Of a DNA stretch of 11,692 nt, positions 1 through 6,243 are shown in pieces; position 1 is the first letter of the stretch, and every line of letters begins with the position of its first letter. The notes below the pieces were generated by a model. The model had not been told where the DNA came from, did no database searches, and worked only from the letters and a program-made list of their open reading frames with translations. The DNA comes from Cloacimonetes bacterium UBA5284 (lineage in GTDB: Bacteria; Cloacimonadota; Cloacimonadia; Cloacimonadales; Cloacimonadaceae). The position numbers were made by a program, and so were the translations under genes. The stretch lies in contig DHSO01000003.1 in NCBI GenBank assembly GCA_002410505.1, forward strand, positions 1-11,692, written 5' to 3'.

Positions 1-22
1 TTGAAAAACGGGGGGATGTGAA
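1..22 (+). repeat. Left copy of an end-located inverted repeat
   Basis: This stretch (A-run, then G-run, then ATGTGAA) matches the reverse complement of the last 21 bases of the window. With one gap, 18 of 21 positions agree and all three mismatches are transitions. In both copies a TTGACA lies shortly downstream (15 nt here, 11 nt at the other end). It may be a repeated element upstream of promoters or a dispersed repeat. It is too short and too imperfect to call an IS terminus. Confidence 0.45.
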
Positions 23-37
23 ATTTAGAGATTTATC

Positions 38-65
38 TTGACAGTAGCACATTACATAGTTAAAT
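38..65 (+). promoter_or_regulatory. Candidate promoter (TTGACA / TTAAAT)
   Basis: A perfect sigma70-type -35 hexamer TTGACA (38-43) is followed after 16 nt by TTAAAT (60-65), a 4/6 match to TATAAT. It points rightward towards the mini-ORF at 101 and the broken lipoprotein gene at 258. The 51-70 dyad overlaps the -10 and would suit repression. The call rests only on hexamers and spacing. Confidence 0.4.
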
Positions 66-70
66 GTAAT
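51..70. promoter_or_regulatory. Perfect 7-6-7 dyad, operator-like
   Basis: Arms ATTACAT (51-57) and ATGTAAT (64-70) are exact reverse complements around a 6-nt spacer AGTTAA. The dyad covers the candidate -10 box, a typical place for a repressor operator. A second 7-6-7 dyad at 193-212 shares an ACAT...AGTT...ATGT core, which hints at one regulator acting at both. AT-rich palindromes can arise by chance. Confidence 0.35.
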
Positions 71-100
71 TTGAAATTCAAACATAAAAAGGAGTCGATC

Positions 101-139
101 ATGAACCCCTTATTTCCAATACCAATAATATTATTGTAA
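101..139 (+). CDS. Possible 12-residue mini-ORF or leader peptide
   Basis: The ATG at 101 is preceded by a strong Shine-Dalgarno sequence (AAGGAG, 89-94) at ideal spacing. It opens a reading frame for MNPLFPIPIILL that ends in TAA at 137-139. The peptide is hydrophobic and proline-rich. It sits between the candidate promoter at 38 and the broken lipoprotein gene at 258, so it could be a leader peptide. It could also be the surviving start of a decayed gene, because a good RBS in front of so short a frame is otherwise wasted. I do not recognise the peptide. Confidence 0.25.
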   Translation: MNPLFPIPIILL

Positions 140-192
140 GAATATGTTAATTCTAGGTAATGTGCTGTGCACTGAAATACATCTATAAGTGT

Positions 193-212
193 GAACATAA
201 GTTTGTATGTTC
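193..212. promoter_or_regulatory. Perfect 7-6-7 dyad upstream of the 258 gene
   Basis: Arms GAACATA (193-199) and TATGTTC (206-212) are exact reverse complements around AGTTTG. It lies 45 nt before the start codon at 258 and could be an operator or a small 5'-UTR hairpin. It shares an ACAT...AGTT...ATGT core with the dyad at 51-70. Confidence 0.35.
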
Positions 213-243
213 GATAGTTGGTAGGTAACAAATTAAAAACATT

Positions 244-252
244 GGAAGGTGA
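244..252 (+). promoter_or_regulatory. Ribosome binding site for the 258 start
   Basis: GGAAGGTGA lies 5 nt before the ATG at 258. It decides the start of the frameshifted lipoprotein. The downstream in-phase part (from 311) has no start codon with a comparable RBS, which supports 258 as the original beginning of the gene. Confidence 0.6.
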
Positions 253-257
253 CTTTT

Positions 258-625
258 ATGAATTTTATTAAATTAGCAATAGCATTAGTGATAAGCTTGG
301 GACTATTTAGTTGCCAGGACTTATCGAACACCAGAATCATGCTTCTACTGAAGTTATAATAGATATGATAGATGCAATTCCCATGGAGCTTTATCCAACT
401 GAACAAATTATCAAACTTGCCGATTACTGCTCAGTTTTCAAAGCATCAAGTGAATATTGGCAGGGAGATATGCAGATTAGAGATAAGGATCTGTTCATTG
501 ATTTATGGGATGCCGAAGGTGCACTGGTGGGCGGAGCTACTGCTGGAATTCCAGGTGCTATAACGATGGGTATTTTGTTTTCCAAAATTGCCAGAGAGTA
601 TTGTGTTGCTCATAACCTTCAATAG
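258..625 (+). pseudogene. Frameshifted small lipoprotein gene
   Basis: The ATG at 258, with a good RBS, opens 33 codons with a textbook lipoprotein signal: a basic N-terminus, a hydrophobic run and the lipobox LFSC (Cys at codon 19). That frame stops at 357-359. The next phase is open from 311 (just after a TAG at 308-310) to the stop at 623-625 and encodes about 100 more residues. These include an acidic/aromatic middle (ASSEYWQGDMQIRDKD) and a Gly/Ala-rich hydrophobic stretch (EGALVGGATAGIPGAITMG). Removing a one-base deletion somewhere in 312-356 would join them into a secreted lipoprotein of about 120 residues. No slippery heptamer is visible in the overlap, so gene decay or a sequencing/assembly error is likelier than programmed frameshifting. 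The Gly/Ala-rich C-terminus is vaguely like glycine-zipper or small bacteriocin-like proteins, but I recognise no family. The 652 gene follows 26 nt later on the same strand. Confidence 0.6.
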
Positions 626-651
626 CAAAAGTATAATATACTGGTGTAATT

Positions 652-1062
652 ATGATTGAAATCATGCCCAATGTAATTATCTCTCTCGTCTTGCTTTATT
701 GCATTGTCTATCTATTGGGTTACTTTGCAAACACAAAACAATGGATAGATAAGGTAAGCGGAAGCAAGAAAGAGATAACTACTTCGCTTTCCTTAAAAGA
801 TATATTCAGCTTTTTGCTTAAGATATCTTCAGCGACAAACTCTAAGATTGCTTTCTTTGACGGGAAGCAATGCATCATCAAGATAAAACCGAATATAGAT
901 CACTTTGGTCTGGTTGTTAGAATAGTAATCCGGGATAATGGAAGCTCACGAAGCGTTATCATCTATGGATTCTATGTTTTACCCATGCTGGTTAAGACAG
1001 CAATAAATCGTGAGTTAACAGACATTGAGTACAAACTTCGCATTATGGAGCTTTATAAATAG
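652..1062 (+). CDS. Membrane-anchored hypothetical protein
   Basis: This 136-residue product is not one I recognise. One clear membrane helix lies at about residues 7-26 (NVIISLVLLYCIVYLLGYFA), followed by about 110 mainly soluble residues with alternating beta-like stretches (SKIAFFDGKQCIIKIK, FGLVVRIVIRD, SRSVIIYGFYVL). This fits a small single-pass protein with a cytoplasmic or periplasmic beta-rich domain. The ATG at 652 has only a weak RBS; an alternative start is the ATG at 664 (MPNVII), which keeps the helix. It lies 26 nt after the broken lipoprotein gene and shares its A+T-rich composition, so the two were probably one transcript. It ends 6 nt before the stop of a minus-strand remnant, so the two converge. 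No terminator hairpin is obvious. Confidence 0.55.
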   Translation: MIEIMPNVIISLVLLYCIVYLLGYFANTKQWIDKVSGSKKEITTSLSLKDIFSFLLKISSATNSKIAFFDGKQCIIKIKPNIDHFGLVVRIVIRDNGSSRSVIIYGFYVLPMLVKTAINRELTDIEYKLRIMELYK

Positions 1063-1068
1063 AGGAGC

Positions 1069-1603
1069 TTAGATTGGACTTTCCCACCTTTCATAACCTG
1101 GCATGACGGGTAAAAGCCCGAAATCAATAGCAGCCTTGAGTGTTTTGCAGGGCAAATCCTGGTCAAAAATCTGCTGAAGTGTAAGAGTGGAGAGGTCAAC
1201 TTGGGCAGGCAGTTATAGCCCTGCAGAATGATATGGTTGTGATCTCTGTACCAGGAGTATTCGCTACAAAACACATCCCTGACATGGAAGTTCGTATCAG
1301 TGACATAACTAAACCGCATGACAGAATCAGAAAAGAGACAGTTATTTGCACCATCAGCAGAGATGTAACCTCCTCCCCAACCGGAAGGGCTCATGGGATC
1401 TGTGTACATGGGGACGAATGGCTGATCCGGCAGACTTACGTCGATTACTGCAGCTTCATGTTCGTCTCCACTCTCGCCATACGAGTTTCCAGTGAGTTAT
1501 TGCTGTTACCATTGCCGTAGATCTCCTCATGCACACTGTCGTGATACTGAAGCGTCCAAAAACGTCCAAATAGCACTGTGACACATTCCAAAGCCAGTCC
1601 TAT
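1069..1603 (-). pseudogene. Minus-strand coding remnant with two or more frameshifts
   Basis: Three minus-strand phases link into one plausible C-terminal protein segment. The first runs from 1603 (..FWTLQYHDSVHEEIYGNGNSNN). The second opens after a TAA at 1499-1497 (LTGNSYGESGDEHEAAV...MYTDPMSPSGWGGGYISADGANNC...DHNHIILQGYN). The third opens after a TAA at 1215-1213 (LPAQVDLSTLTLQQIFDQDL...GLLPVMPGYERWESPI) and stops at 1071-1069. The junctions lie near 1500-1440 and near 1210. The linked product is about 175 residues with no recognisable start, so it is a truncated, decaying gene. The segment with DPMSPSGWGGGY, NNC and NFHVRDVFC loosely recalls the end of formylglycine-generating-enzyme-like (SUMF1/FGE) domains. 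That resemblance is weak, and the tail beyond it does not fit the family. Function unknown. Confidence 0.4.
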
Positions 1604-1652
1604 TCATCTCCCTATTCTATAAAGCCTTACGACCACTGTGACACGTGATACT
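1534..1652. repeat. Cluster of short direct repeats
   Basis: CACTGTGACAC occurs at 1574-1584 and again at 1634-1644, exactly 60 nt apart. CACTGT-CGTGATACT at 1534-1548 reappears at 1634-1652 with GACA inserted after CACTGT. CGTCCAAA occurs at 1553-1560 and 1563-1570. The repeats straddle the upstream edge of the minus-strand remnant. They may be scars of replication slippage or of duplicated, degraded sequence. No array or IS structure is evident. Confidence 0.4.
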
Positions 1653-1873
1653 CATTTGCAAGATTGGGTGAGACTTTGTATATAAAATGGATGCTCATTT
1701 AATGGCTTGCACAAGAGTGGATTACAGTAATCAAGGGCTTGGAGTGTCACTCACATATAGAACGGCATTTTCGAATAGTGGTATTGAATAGATACAGTGC
1801 CGAGACTAGCCGGATATGCCATATATGGACCAATAATACTGTGATTGTGTTACTTACCCCTAATGATATGTAG
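1604..1873. other. Non-coding gap at the 3' end of the main cluster
   Basis: No frame here reads like a protein, and there is no tRNA or other RNA gene that I can recognise. It is where transcription from the aldolase gene must end, but I see no GC-rich stem followed by a T-run. The only palindrome is CCATATATGG (1819-1828). It probably holds decayed sequence connected with the remnant at 1069-1603. Confidence 0.4.
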
Positions 1874-2545
1874 CTAAAGTTCTTCCCGGCTCAGGAAAAA
1901 TATCCGGGCTGCCTTGCTTACGATTTCCAGATAATCCAGAGCTTCATCGAGGTTGTTGGCAAATGCCAATAGACCATGTCCGGACCAGATCAGGGCTTTT
2001 TGGTGCTTAAGAGCTTTCATGCTCGCCGAGCAAAGTTCCATGGAACCTGGTGCTGCTCTGTGTGCTATGGCAATACCTTCGGGGAGATATAGGGGCAATT
2101 CCGGGAGCAATTCACAGAGTTTATCATTTAGTGCTTTTGTGTCCTGAGCCAGAGAGTGATTGGACAAAGCTATGATTTCAGCGGGATGAGTGTGGAGAAC
2201 AATCTTGAAACGATCGCTAGCCATCTGCAGGCAGCGATGGCTGATCCATTCACTGGTTGGCTTGGCATTTTGCGGATAGTAGTTATCTTTTTTATCGGAG
2301 CAGGAGATCAGCATCAGGTTATCATACGGAGCGAGGGCGGTTTGGCGGTAACGGCTGCCGCTTTGGGACACGATGAACCATTTCAATCTCGTATCCATAC
2401 GCTGTGTCACCATATCGGTCACGTCGATGCTCAGATTTCCGGCATTTGCTTCTGCCCAGCCGTATTGATGGATCAAGCCGGCGATTTCGGCGATATGGTG
2501 GATAGTGCTTTGGAAGATGGGGTCTTTCAGATCCATGGTCTGCAT
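1874..2545 (-). CDS. Class II aldolase, RhaD-like
   Basis: This is a zinc-dependent class II aldolase/adducin-fold enzyme. The family cleaves phosphorylated ketoses (rhamnulose-1-P, fuculose-1-P, ribulose-5-P relatives) to dihydroxyacetone phosphate plus an aldehyde. The 223-residue product has, in order: GW.EANAGNLS (29-39), VSQSGSRYR (59-67), PTSEW (E99), HTHP (H118 and H120), LPEGIAIAHRAAPGS (154-168) and SGHGLL (H190). The three histidines match the zinc ligands and the glutamate the catalytic acid of the family. The layout, especially the P-T-S-E and P-G-S/T-x-E stretches, looks closest to rhamnulose-1-phosphate aldolase, but it is shorter than the E. coli enzyme (about 274). A TTG at 2548 is in frame, but I prefer the ATG at 2545. 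It overlaps the ligase stop as TGATG and has an AAGGA just upstream. No rhamnose or fucose genes are nearby, so the substrate is open. It is the last gene of the cluster. Confidence 0.8.
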   Translation of the reverse strand: MQTMDLKDPIFQSTIHHIAEIAGLIHQYGWAEANAGNLSIDVTDMVTQRMDTRLKWFIVSQSGSRYRQTALAPYDNLMLISCSDKKDNYYPQNAKPTSEWISHRCLQMASDRFKIVLHTHPAEIIALSNHSLAQDTKALNDKLCELLPELPLYLPEGIAIAHRAAPGSMELCSASMKALKHQKALIWSGHGLLAFANNLDEALDYLEIVSKAARIFFLSREEL

Positions 2546-4077
2546 CAATCCTTCTTCTTTTGGATTTTGTCCCGTACGATTTTTTCTACTTCGCGAAAGT
2601 TTACTTTTCCGCTGGCCATCATGGGGATGTCTTCGATCACATAGAATTGTTTGGGAATAGCAATCGAGGGCAGGTCTTTCTTCAATTTCTTCAGTATTTT
2701 GTGCATATCAAAATCCCCGTTGGCAACTGCCGCAACCACGTCTGCGCCTTTGGTTGGGTTGGGTACGTCTACCACGCAACATATCACATCGTTGGGCAAG
2801 AGTTCGGTGAGATGTTCCTCTACTTTTACCAGCGAGACCATTTCCCCGCCCACTTTAACAAAGCGTTTGAGGCGTCCTTTGTGGAAAAGATAACCGTCCT
2901 CATCGATCAAGCCGATATCGCCGGTATCATACCAGCCGTTACGGATTCGAAAGGATGTTTGTTCGATATCGTGCAGATAGCCTTCCATCACCAGATCGCC
3001 TTTTACCAGTATCTTGCCTTCTTTGTTGGGCCCCAATATCTTATCGGTATTGATATCGAGGATTCTTACCTGAGTATTTGGGATTGGTTTCCCCACACTG
3101 CCGGGTTTATGATTTCCGGGATAGCATGTGGCGATCACAGGGCTGGTCTCGGTAGTGCCATAACCCTCCAGAACGATGAGATTGTGCTTTTTCAGATACC
3201 CTTCATATACCTTATCCGGCAGTTTGTCTGCACCGGCAATCGCGATCTTTACCGTAGCGAAATCTCCGGTTTGAGACTTCTGCAGATAGCCGTAGAAGAA
3301 AGCTGGAGTGGCGGCAATAAAGGTGACTTTGTAATCCCGGACATAATCGCAAACAGTTCTGTATTCCAAGGGACTGGGATAGGTGAGCATGCTGGCGCCG
3401 ATGGTGACGGGAAGCCAGAAATCCACGGTGAGACCAAAGACATGAAACATGGGCAGAATGGATGCAAAGACATCGTTTTCATCCAGATGAATCATGCTTG
3501 GAAAGGCATTCACATTATGCAAGATGTTTCGATGGGATAGCTGAACTGCTTTTGGTTCCTTTTCGCTACCGCTGGTGAATAGAATCGCAGAGATTTCGGA
3601 AATATCGCCATGGTGCACCATATCTTTCAAGACCCAAAAGGGCAGCTTTGAGATCAGTGCAGCTTTCAGTTTCGCTCGTAGAGTGACGCCAGCCAGAATA
3701 TCCTCAACAAAGACCATATGGTCGATGGGATTTAGCCCGAGTTTCTCAAGCAACTTCTTGCTGGTGATGATGCTCCTGAATTGGCATTTCTCCCTGGCAT
3801 AGATGCAGTTATCGATCGCTCCGGTGGCATAGTTTATCATTACCGGGATCTTGCCGTTCATCAAGGTTCCCAGGATTGTGAGCATGGCACCGACGCCGGT
3901 GGGCAGCAGTATGCCGATATATTTGCCTCTGATCTTGCCGATGTGTTCTTTCAAGATCAAGCTGGCAATCAGCATTTTGGAGTAGCTATAATCCTGCATG
4001 GTGGCTTTGTCGTACACGGCAATCCGGTTGGGAAAGCGTTTTGCAGATTGGATAAAGCGTTGATGTAATTGTAGCAT
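2545..4077 (-). CDS. AMP-forming acyl-CoA/acyl-ACP synthetase (Aas-like)
   Basis: This is a member of the adenylate-forming (ANL) superfamily, which activates a carboxylate with ATP and passes it to CoA or a carrier protein. The 510 residues carry the P-loop FTSGSEKEPKAV (167-178), the A5 motif GYGTTETSP (305-313), YDTGD (383-387), the hinge GRLKRFVKVGGEMV (401-414) and the C-terminal catalytic lysine in ASGKVNF (K491). The large and small domains are both complete. The overall pattern resembles the synthetase half of Aas (2-acylglycerophosphoethanolamine acyltransferase/acyl-ACP synthetase) and long-chain fatty-acid ligases, here without the fused PlsC-like acyltransferase half. A cytoplasmic, membrane-associated role in recycling fatty acids into lipid is the best guess. 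The ATG has an AAGGAA RBS and lies 11 nt after the preceding membrane gene; the stop overlaps the aldolase start. Acyl-chain and acceptor specificity cannot be read from the sequence. Confidence 0.85.
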   Translation of the reverse strand: MLQLHQRFIQSAKRFPNRIAVYDKATMQDYSYSKMLIASLILKEHIGKIRGKYIGILLPTGVGAMLTILGTLMNGKIPVMINYATGAIDNCIYAREKCQFRSIITSKKLLEKLGLNPIDHMVFVEDILAGVTLRAKLKAALISKLPFWVLKDMVHHGDISEISAILFTSGSEKEPKAVQLSHRNILHNVNAFPSMIHLDENDVFASILPMFHVFGLTVDFWLPVTIGASMLTYPSPLEYRTVCDYVRDYKVTFIAATPAFFYGYLQKSQTGDFATVKIAIAGADKLPDKVYEGYLKKHNLIVLEGYGTTETSPVIATCYPGNHKPGSVGKPIPNTQVRILDINTDKILGPNKEGKILVKGDLVMEGYLHDIEQTSFRIRNGWYDTGDIGLIDEDGYLFHKGRLKRFVKVGGEMVSLVKVEEHLTELLPNDVICCVVDVPNPTKGADVVAAVANGDFDMHKILKKLKKDLPSIAIPKQFYVIEDIPMMASGKVNFREVEKIVRDKIQKKKD

Positions 4078-4088
4078 ATCAATATTCC

Positions 4089-4727
4089 TTACTTAATAAT
4101 GTGAAGCCAGTCTGATAACAGGAATTCCAGGCGGCCGATCAACAGTGAGATTCTAGCCATCACCGTGTAACCGAATGTGGCGCCGAAACTCACCATTAGA
4201 AACCAGATTCCTATCTTGGACGGGACTTTGTAAATACCTTCGACTTTTTTGCTGAAATAGAAGAAATAGACACCGGTGATAGTACCTATGATGAGTAGTA
4301 GATTTCCCAATACTCCTGAGACGGTATTCGCACTAAAGGGATTGATCATGGTTGCGGTTACTTGCTCCAGAATGTCGCTTTTCATATAGCGCAACATCGA
4401 GATGCCGGCAGTGGTACCGATCATGATGGATATGGGGTATCTGCTTAGCCACTGTGTTTTGGGGTGTAGACGCATCAGCATCATAAGGCCCAGGGTAGCG
4501 GGGATCAAAAGAACAATGTTACCGCTGAAATCATCAATCAACTTGGCAAAGAGATTGGGCACCATAATGGAGTATATGATGTAAACCAGCCAATAAGCGG
4601 CAGATAAGCCAACAAAGACCTGTTCGGCAAATTTGTAGAAAGGATTGTCTTTGTATAGAAAACTAAAGATACTCAGGGTGAAAAAAGCAGCCAGCCAGAT
4701 GCCGAAAACATGCATGATCTGGATCAT
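4089..4727 (-). CDS. Polytopic membrane protein, fourth member of the DUF6754 cassette
   Basis: This is an inner-membrane protein of about 212 residues with roughly six hydrophobic helices: about 3-22, 38-56, 69-86, 97-113, 139-158 and 171-197. A loop after the first helix reads LYKDNPFYKFAEQVFVGLSAAYW, a striking aromatic/charged block likely to be a conserved signature. I know no biochemical function. The frame can be opened 9 codons earlier, at 4754, which would overlap the previous gene by 31 nt. The start at 4727 is better: GGGAGG sits 6 nt ahead, and ATG overlaps the preceding TGA as ATGA, like the other junctions in the cluster. It follows the two-anchor 274-residue protein and precedes the ligase by 11 nt. 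Translational coupling implies that it is made together with its three neighbours, probably as one membrane complex. Confidence 0.75.
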   Translation of the reverse strand: MIQIMHVFGIWLAAFFTLSIFSFLYKDNPFYKFAEQVFVGLSAAYWLVYIIYSIMVPNLFAKLIDDFSGNIVLLIPATLGLMMLMRLHPKTQWLSRYPISIMIGTTAGISMLRYMKSDILEQVTATMINPFSANTVSGVLGNLLLIIGTITGVYFFYFSKKVEGIYKVPSKIGIWFLMVSFGATFGYTVMARISLLIGRLEFLLSDWLHIIK

Positions 4728-5548
4728 TGTTGCCTCCCTTTCTTGCCGTGCCAAGCTTTGATGTTGCCGATGGCGATGAAGATCAAAATCAAGAGGTGAG
4801 CGATGGATTGAGCGTCCATCTTTGTAGTAGCAGAGCCCAATCTACCGATCAAACTTTCATATTCACTGGCAGCCTTGAGGCCACCCAAAAGTCCATGTAA
4901 CTGGCGTTGTTCATTCACATAGGGGAAGAAACCCGGCGCGCTGATGGCGGTGCAACCACCCGTAACAGGTACCTGGTAGCTGTCGCGGGCTACCATCATC
5001 CATTCTTTGAGGCCGGGGACACCGCTGGATAATGAACTGATCCAGGCGATGTCTCTGAGACGGCGTACGTTCTGTAGCATTGGGATCTCTTCATATGGCG
5101 TATTTTGATTGTCCACAGGATACACATCACTCAGGCTGCGGCCCATGGCTTGAATTGTAACCATTCCGCCCACTTTGTATCCCAGGTTTGTGTAGTCCAC
5201 TCCGCGCTCTTTGTCGGGATAGTGGCTACACACTTTGTCAAAAGCCTGCTCTGCCATTTGCACGCCCATTGGCCATAGCGCTGTGGCAATTACTCTCTGA
5301 TTTTTTTTGAAGGCGTGTTCGATCATAGCTTCTGCCATTGGCTGCAATTCAGTCATCGTGGAAGGATCGTAATCAAATGATATGATTACAACCTTGTTCT
5401 CGTCGGTTTCTTCGATCAAGCGATAGGCGATCCTGGTGTATTCGGAGATCTCAGTGGTCCAGCCGATGGGGAAGACCAAGGGTAAGGCTACCGCGAAAAG
5501 CAATACAGTAAATATGATGCGGCGTTCTGCTACAGGGGATAGCTTCAT
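4724..5548 (-). CDS. Two-anchor envelope protein of the DUF6754 cassette
   Basis: This 274-residue protein of unknown function has a membrane helix at each end, about 11-29 and 248-262. The basic start (MKLSPVAERR) and basic tail (KAWHGKKGRQQ) both favour the cytoplasmic side, placing about 215 residues outside. The middle begins like an alpha/beta fold: a strand KVVIISFDYD (52-61), a helix TELQPMAEAMIEHAF (66-80), then a strand QRVIATALW (84-92). Later come LGYKVGGM (122-129), a short conserved-looking GGCTAISAPGFFPYVNEQRQ (197-216) and a GLLGGLKAASEYESLIG tail. I see no catalytic signature that I can name. The start ATG overlaps the preceding stop as ATGA, and the stop overlaps the next ATG in the same way. 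The fold hint could also fit a non-enzymatic binding domain. Confidence 0.75.
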   Translation of the reverse strand: MKLSPVAERRIIFTVLLFAVALPLVFPIGWTTEISEYTRIAYRLIEETDENKVVIISFDYDPSTMTELQPMAEAMIEHAFKKNQRVIATALWPMGVQMAEQAFDKVCSHYPDKERGVDYTNLGYKVGGMVTIQAMGRSLSDVYPVDNQNTPYEEIPMLQNVRRLRDIAWISSLSSGVPGLKEWMMVARDSYQVPVTGGCTAISAPGFFPYVNEQRQLHGLLGGLKAASEYESLIGRLGSATTKMDAQSIAHLLILIFIAIGNIKAWHGKKGRQQ

Positions 5549-6243
5549 TTGTCGCCTCCCAGATAGCTGCGTTCAATGCCTAAAATGATGCGAAGAGAAC
5601 TACCGACTATACCCAGTCCGGCAGAGATCAGGATCGCTCGTTGCGCGGCAGAATTTGGAAATTCCATGATGAAATCTGCCAGATTTGGGATGTGCCAGAA
5701 GCTGAGTGATTCGGGCAGCCACCCTGTGAGCATGGTGCCGATGCTAGTGCGTCCAATAATTACGATAACCGCGGTGATCATTAGCAGGTTGGATTCAAAT
5801 CCCCGGATTATAAAGGCCCGGTACGCGGCAGAAGCTATAAAGAAAGCCAGTAGTGAAAAAAGAGTGGCTGATAGCGGCATATAGGCATTTTCGAAGAGGT
5901 AATCGAAGGGCTTTGAGCCCAGATAGGCGCTGATGCCTTGTCCGTCACCCATTAGTCCGGGGGTTTCTTGCATGCCCCACAGCAACCCAAAAATCAGCAT
6001 CAAAGCAAAACTGACGAGACCGGCCAAATGGTATTGCCAGTCCGGCAACCGGTTCGCGATCTTATTGGCATTCATGCGGATCAGACTGATCTGCCCCAGA
6101 AGAATGGCAAATCCGGAGATGATCATAAACCAGTTTTCCAAAGTGGATACGATCTGGTTGAAGGGGCGATGGGGGATAAATTCGGAGATCAGAACAATAA
6201 TTCCTACGACAAAGGCGAAGATGAGCGGTAAAGACCTTTTCAT
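5545..6243 (-). CDS. Polytopic membrane protein, second member of the DUF6754 cassette
   Basis: This is a 232-residue integral membrane protein with about six helices: 5-22, 36-55, 71-91, 119-138, 152-172 and 200-221. A notable block is AAYRAFIIRGFESNLLMITA (139-158), a positively charged loop leading into a helix, which gives an orientation mark. The loop at 92-118 (QETPGLMGDGQGISAYLGSK) is glycine-rich. I do not recognise a transporter or enzyme family. Its ATG overlaps the DUF6754 stop as ATGA, and its own TGA overlaps the next start in the same way. It is therefore probably co-translated with both. Size, helix count and position suggest that it pairs with the other polytopic protein at 4089-4727 as the membrane core of a complex. 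Confidence 0.75.
   Translation of the reverse strand: MKRSLPLIFAFVVGIIVLISEFIPHRPFNQIVSTLENWFMIISGFAILLGQISLIRMNANKIANRLPDWQYHLAGLVSFALMLIFGLLWGMQETPGLMGDGQGISAYLGSKPFDYLFENAYMPLSATLFSLLAFFIASAAYRAFIIRGFESNLLMITAVIVIIGRTSIGTMLTGWLPESLSFWHIPNLADFIMEFPNSAAQRAILISAGLGIVGSSLRIILGIERSYLGGDK

Noticed and set aside
162..172. GTGC-TGT-GCAC small palindrome
   Set aside because: Four-base arms with a 3-nt loop are not significant.
306..357. Programmed frameshift in the lipoprotein gene
   Set aside because: No X-XXY-YYZ slippery heptamer in the zero frame and no downstream stem-loop; mutation or sequence error is simpler.
632..637. Perfect TATAAT between the broken lipoprotein gene and the 652 gene
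   Set aside because: No -35-like hexamer at 16-18 nt; too close to the start codon to judge as a promoter.
1233..1520. Plus-strand open frame of 95 codons
   Set aside because: It overlaps the minus-strand remnant, whose product is more protein-like; no RBS and no family resemblance.
1819..1828. CCATATATGG palindrome after the aldolase gene
   Set aside because: Too short and AT-rich for a terminator, with no T-run; expected by chance in such sequence.
2560..3540. Long plus-strand open frame (326 codons) opposite the ligase gene
   Set aside because: It is exactly antisense to conserved ANL motifs, its product has no recognisable domain and no RBS is evident. It is a shadow of the ligase gene.
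4728..4754. Nine extra N-terminal codons for the 4089-4727 membrane protein
   Set aside because: The upstream start has no RBS and would overlap the previous gene by 31 nt. The ATG at 4727 has GGGAGG and an ATGA overlap like its neighbours.
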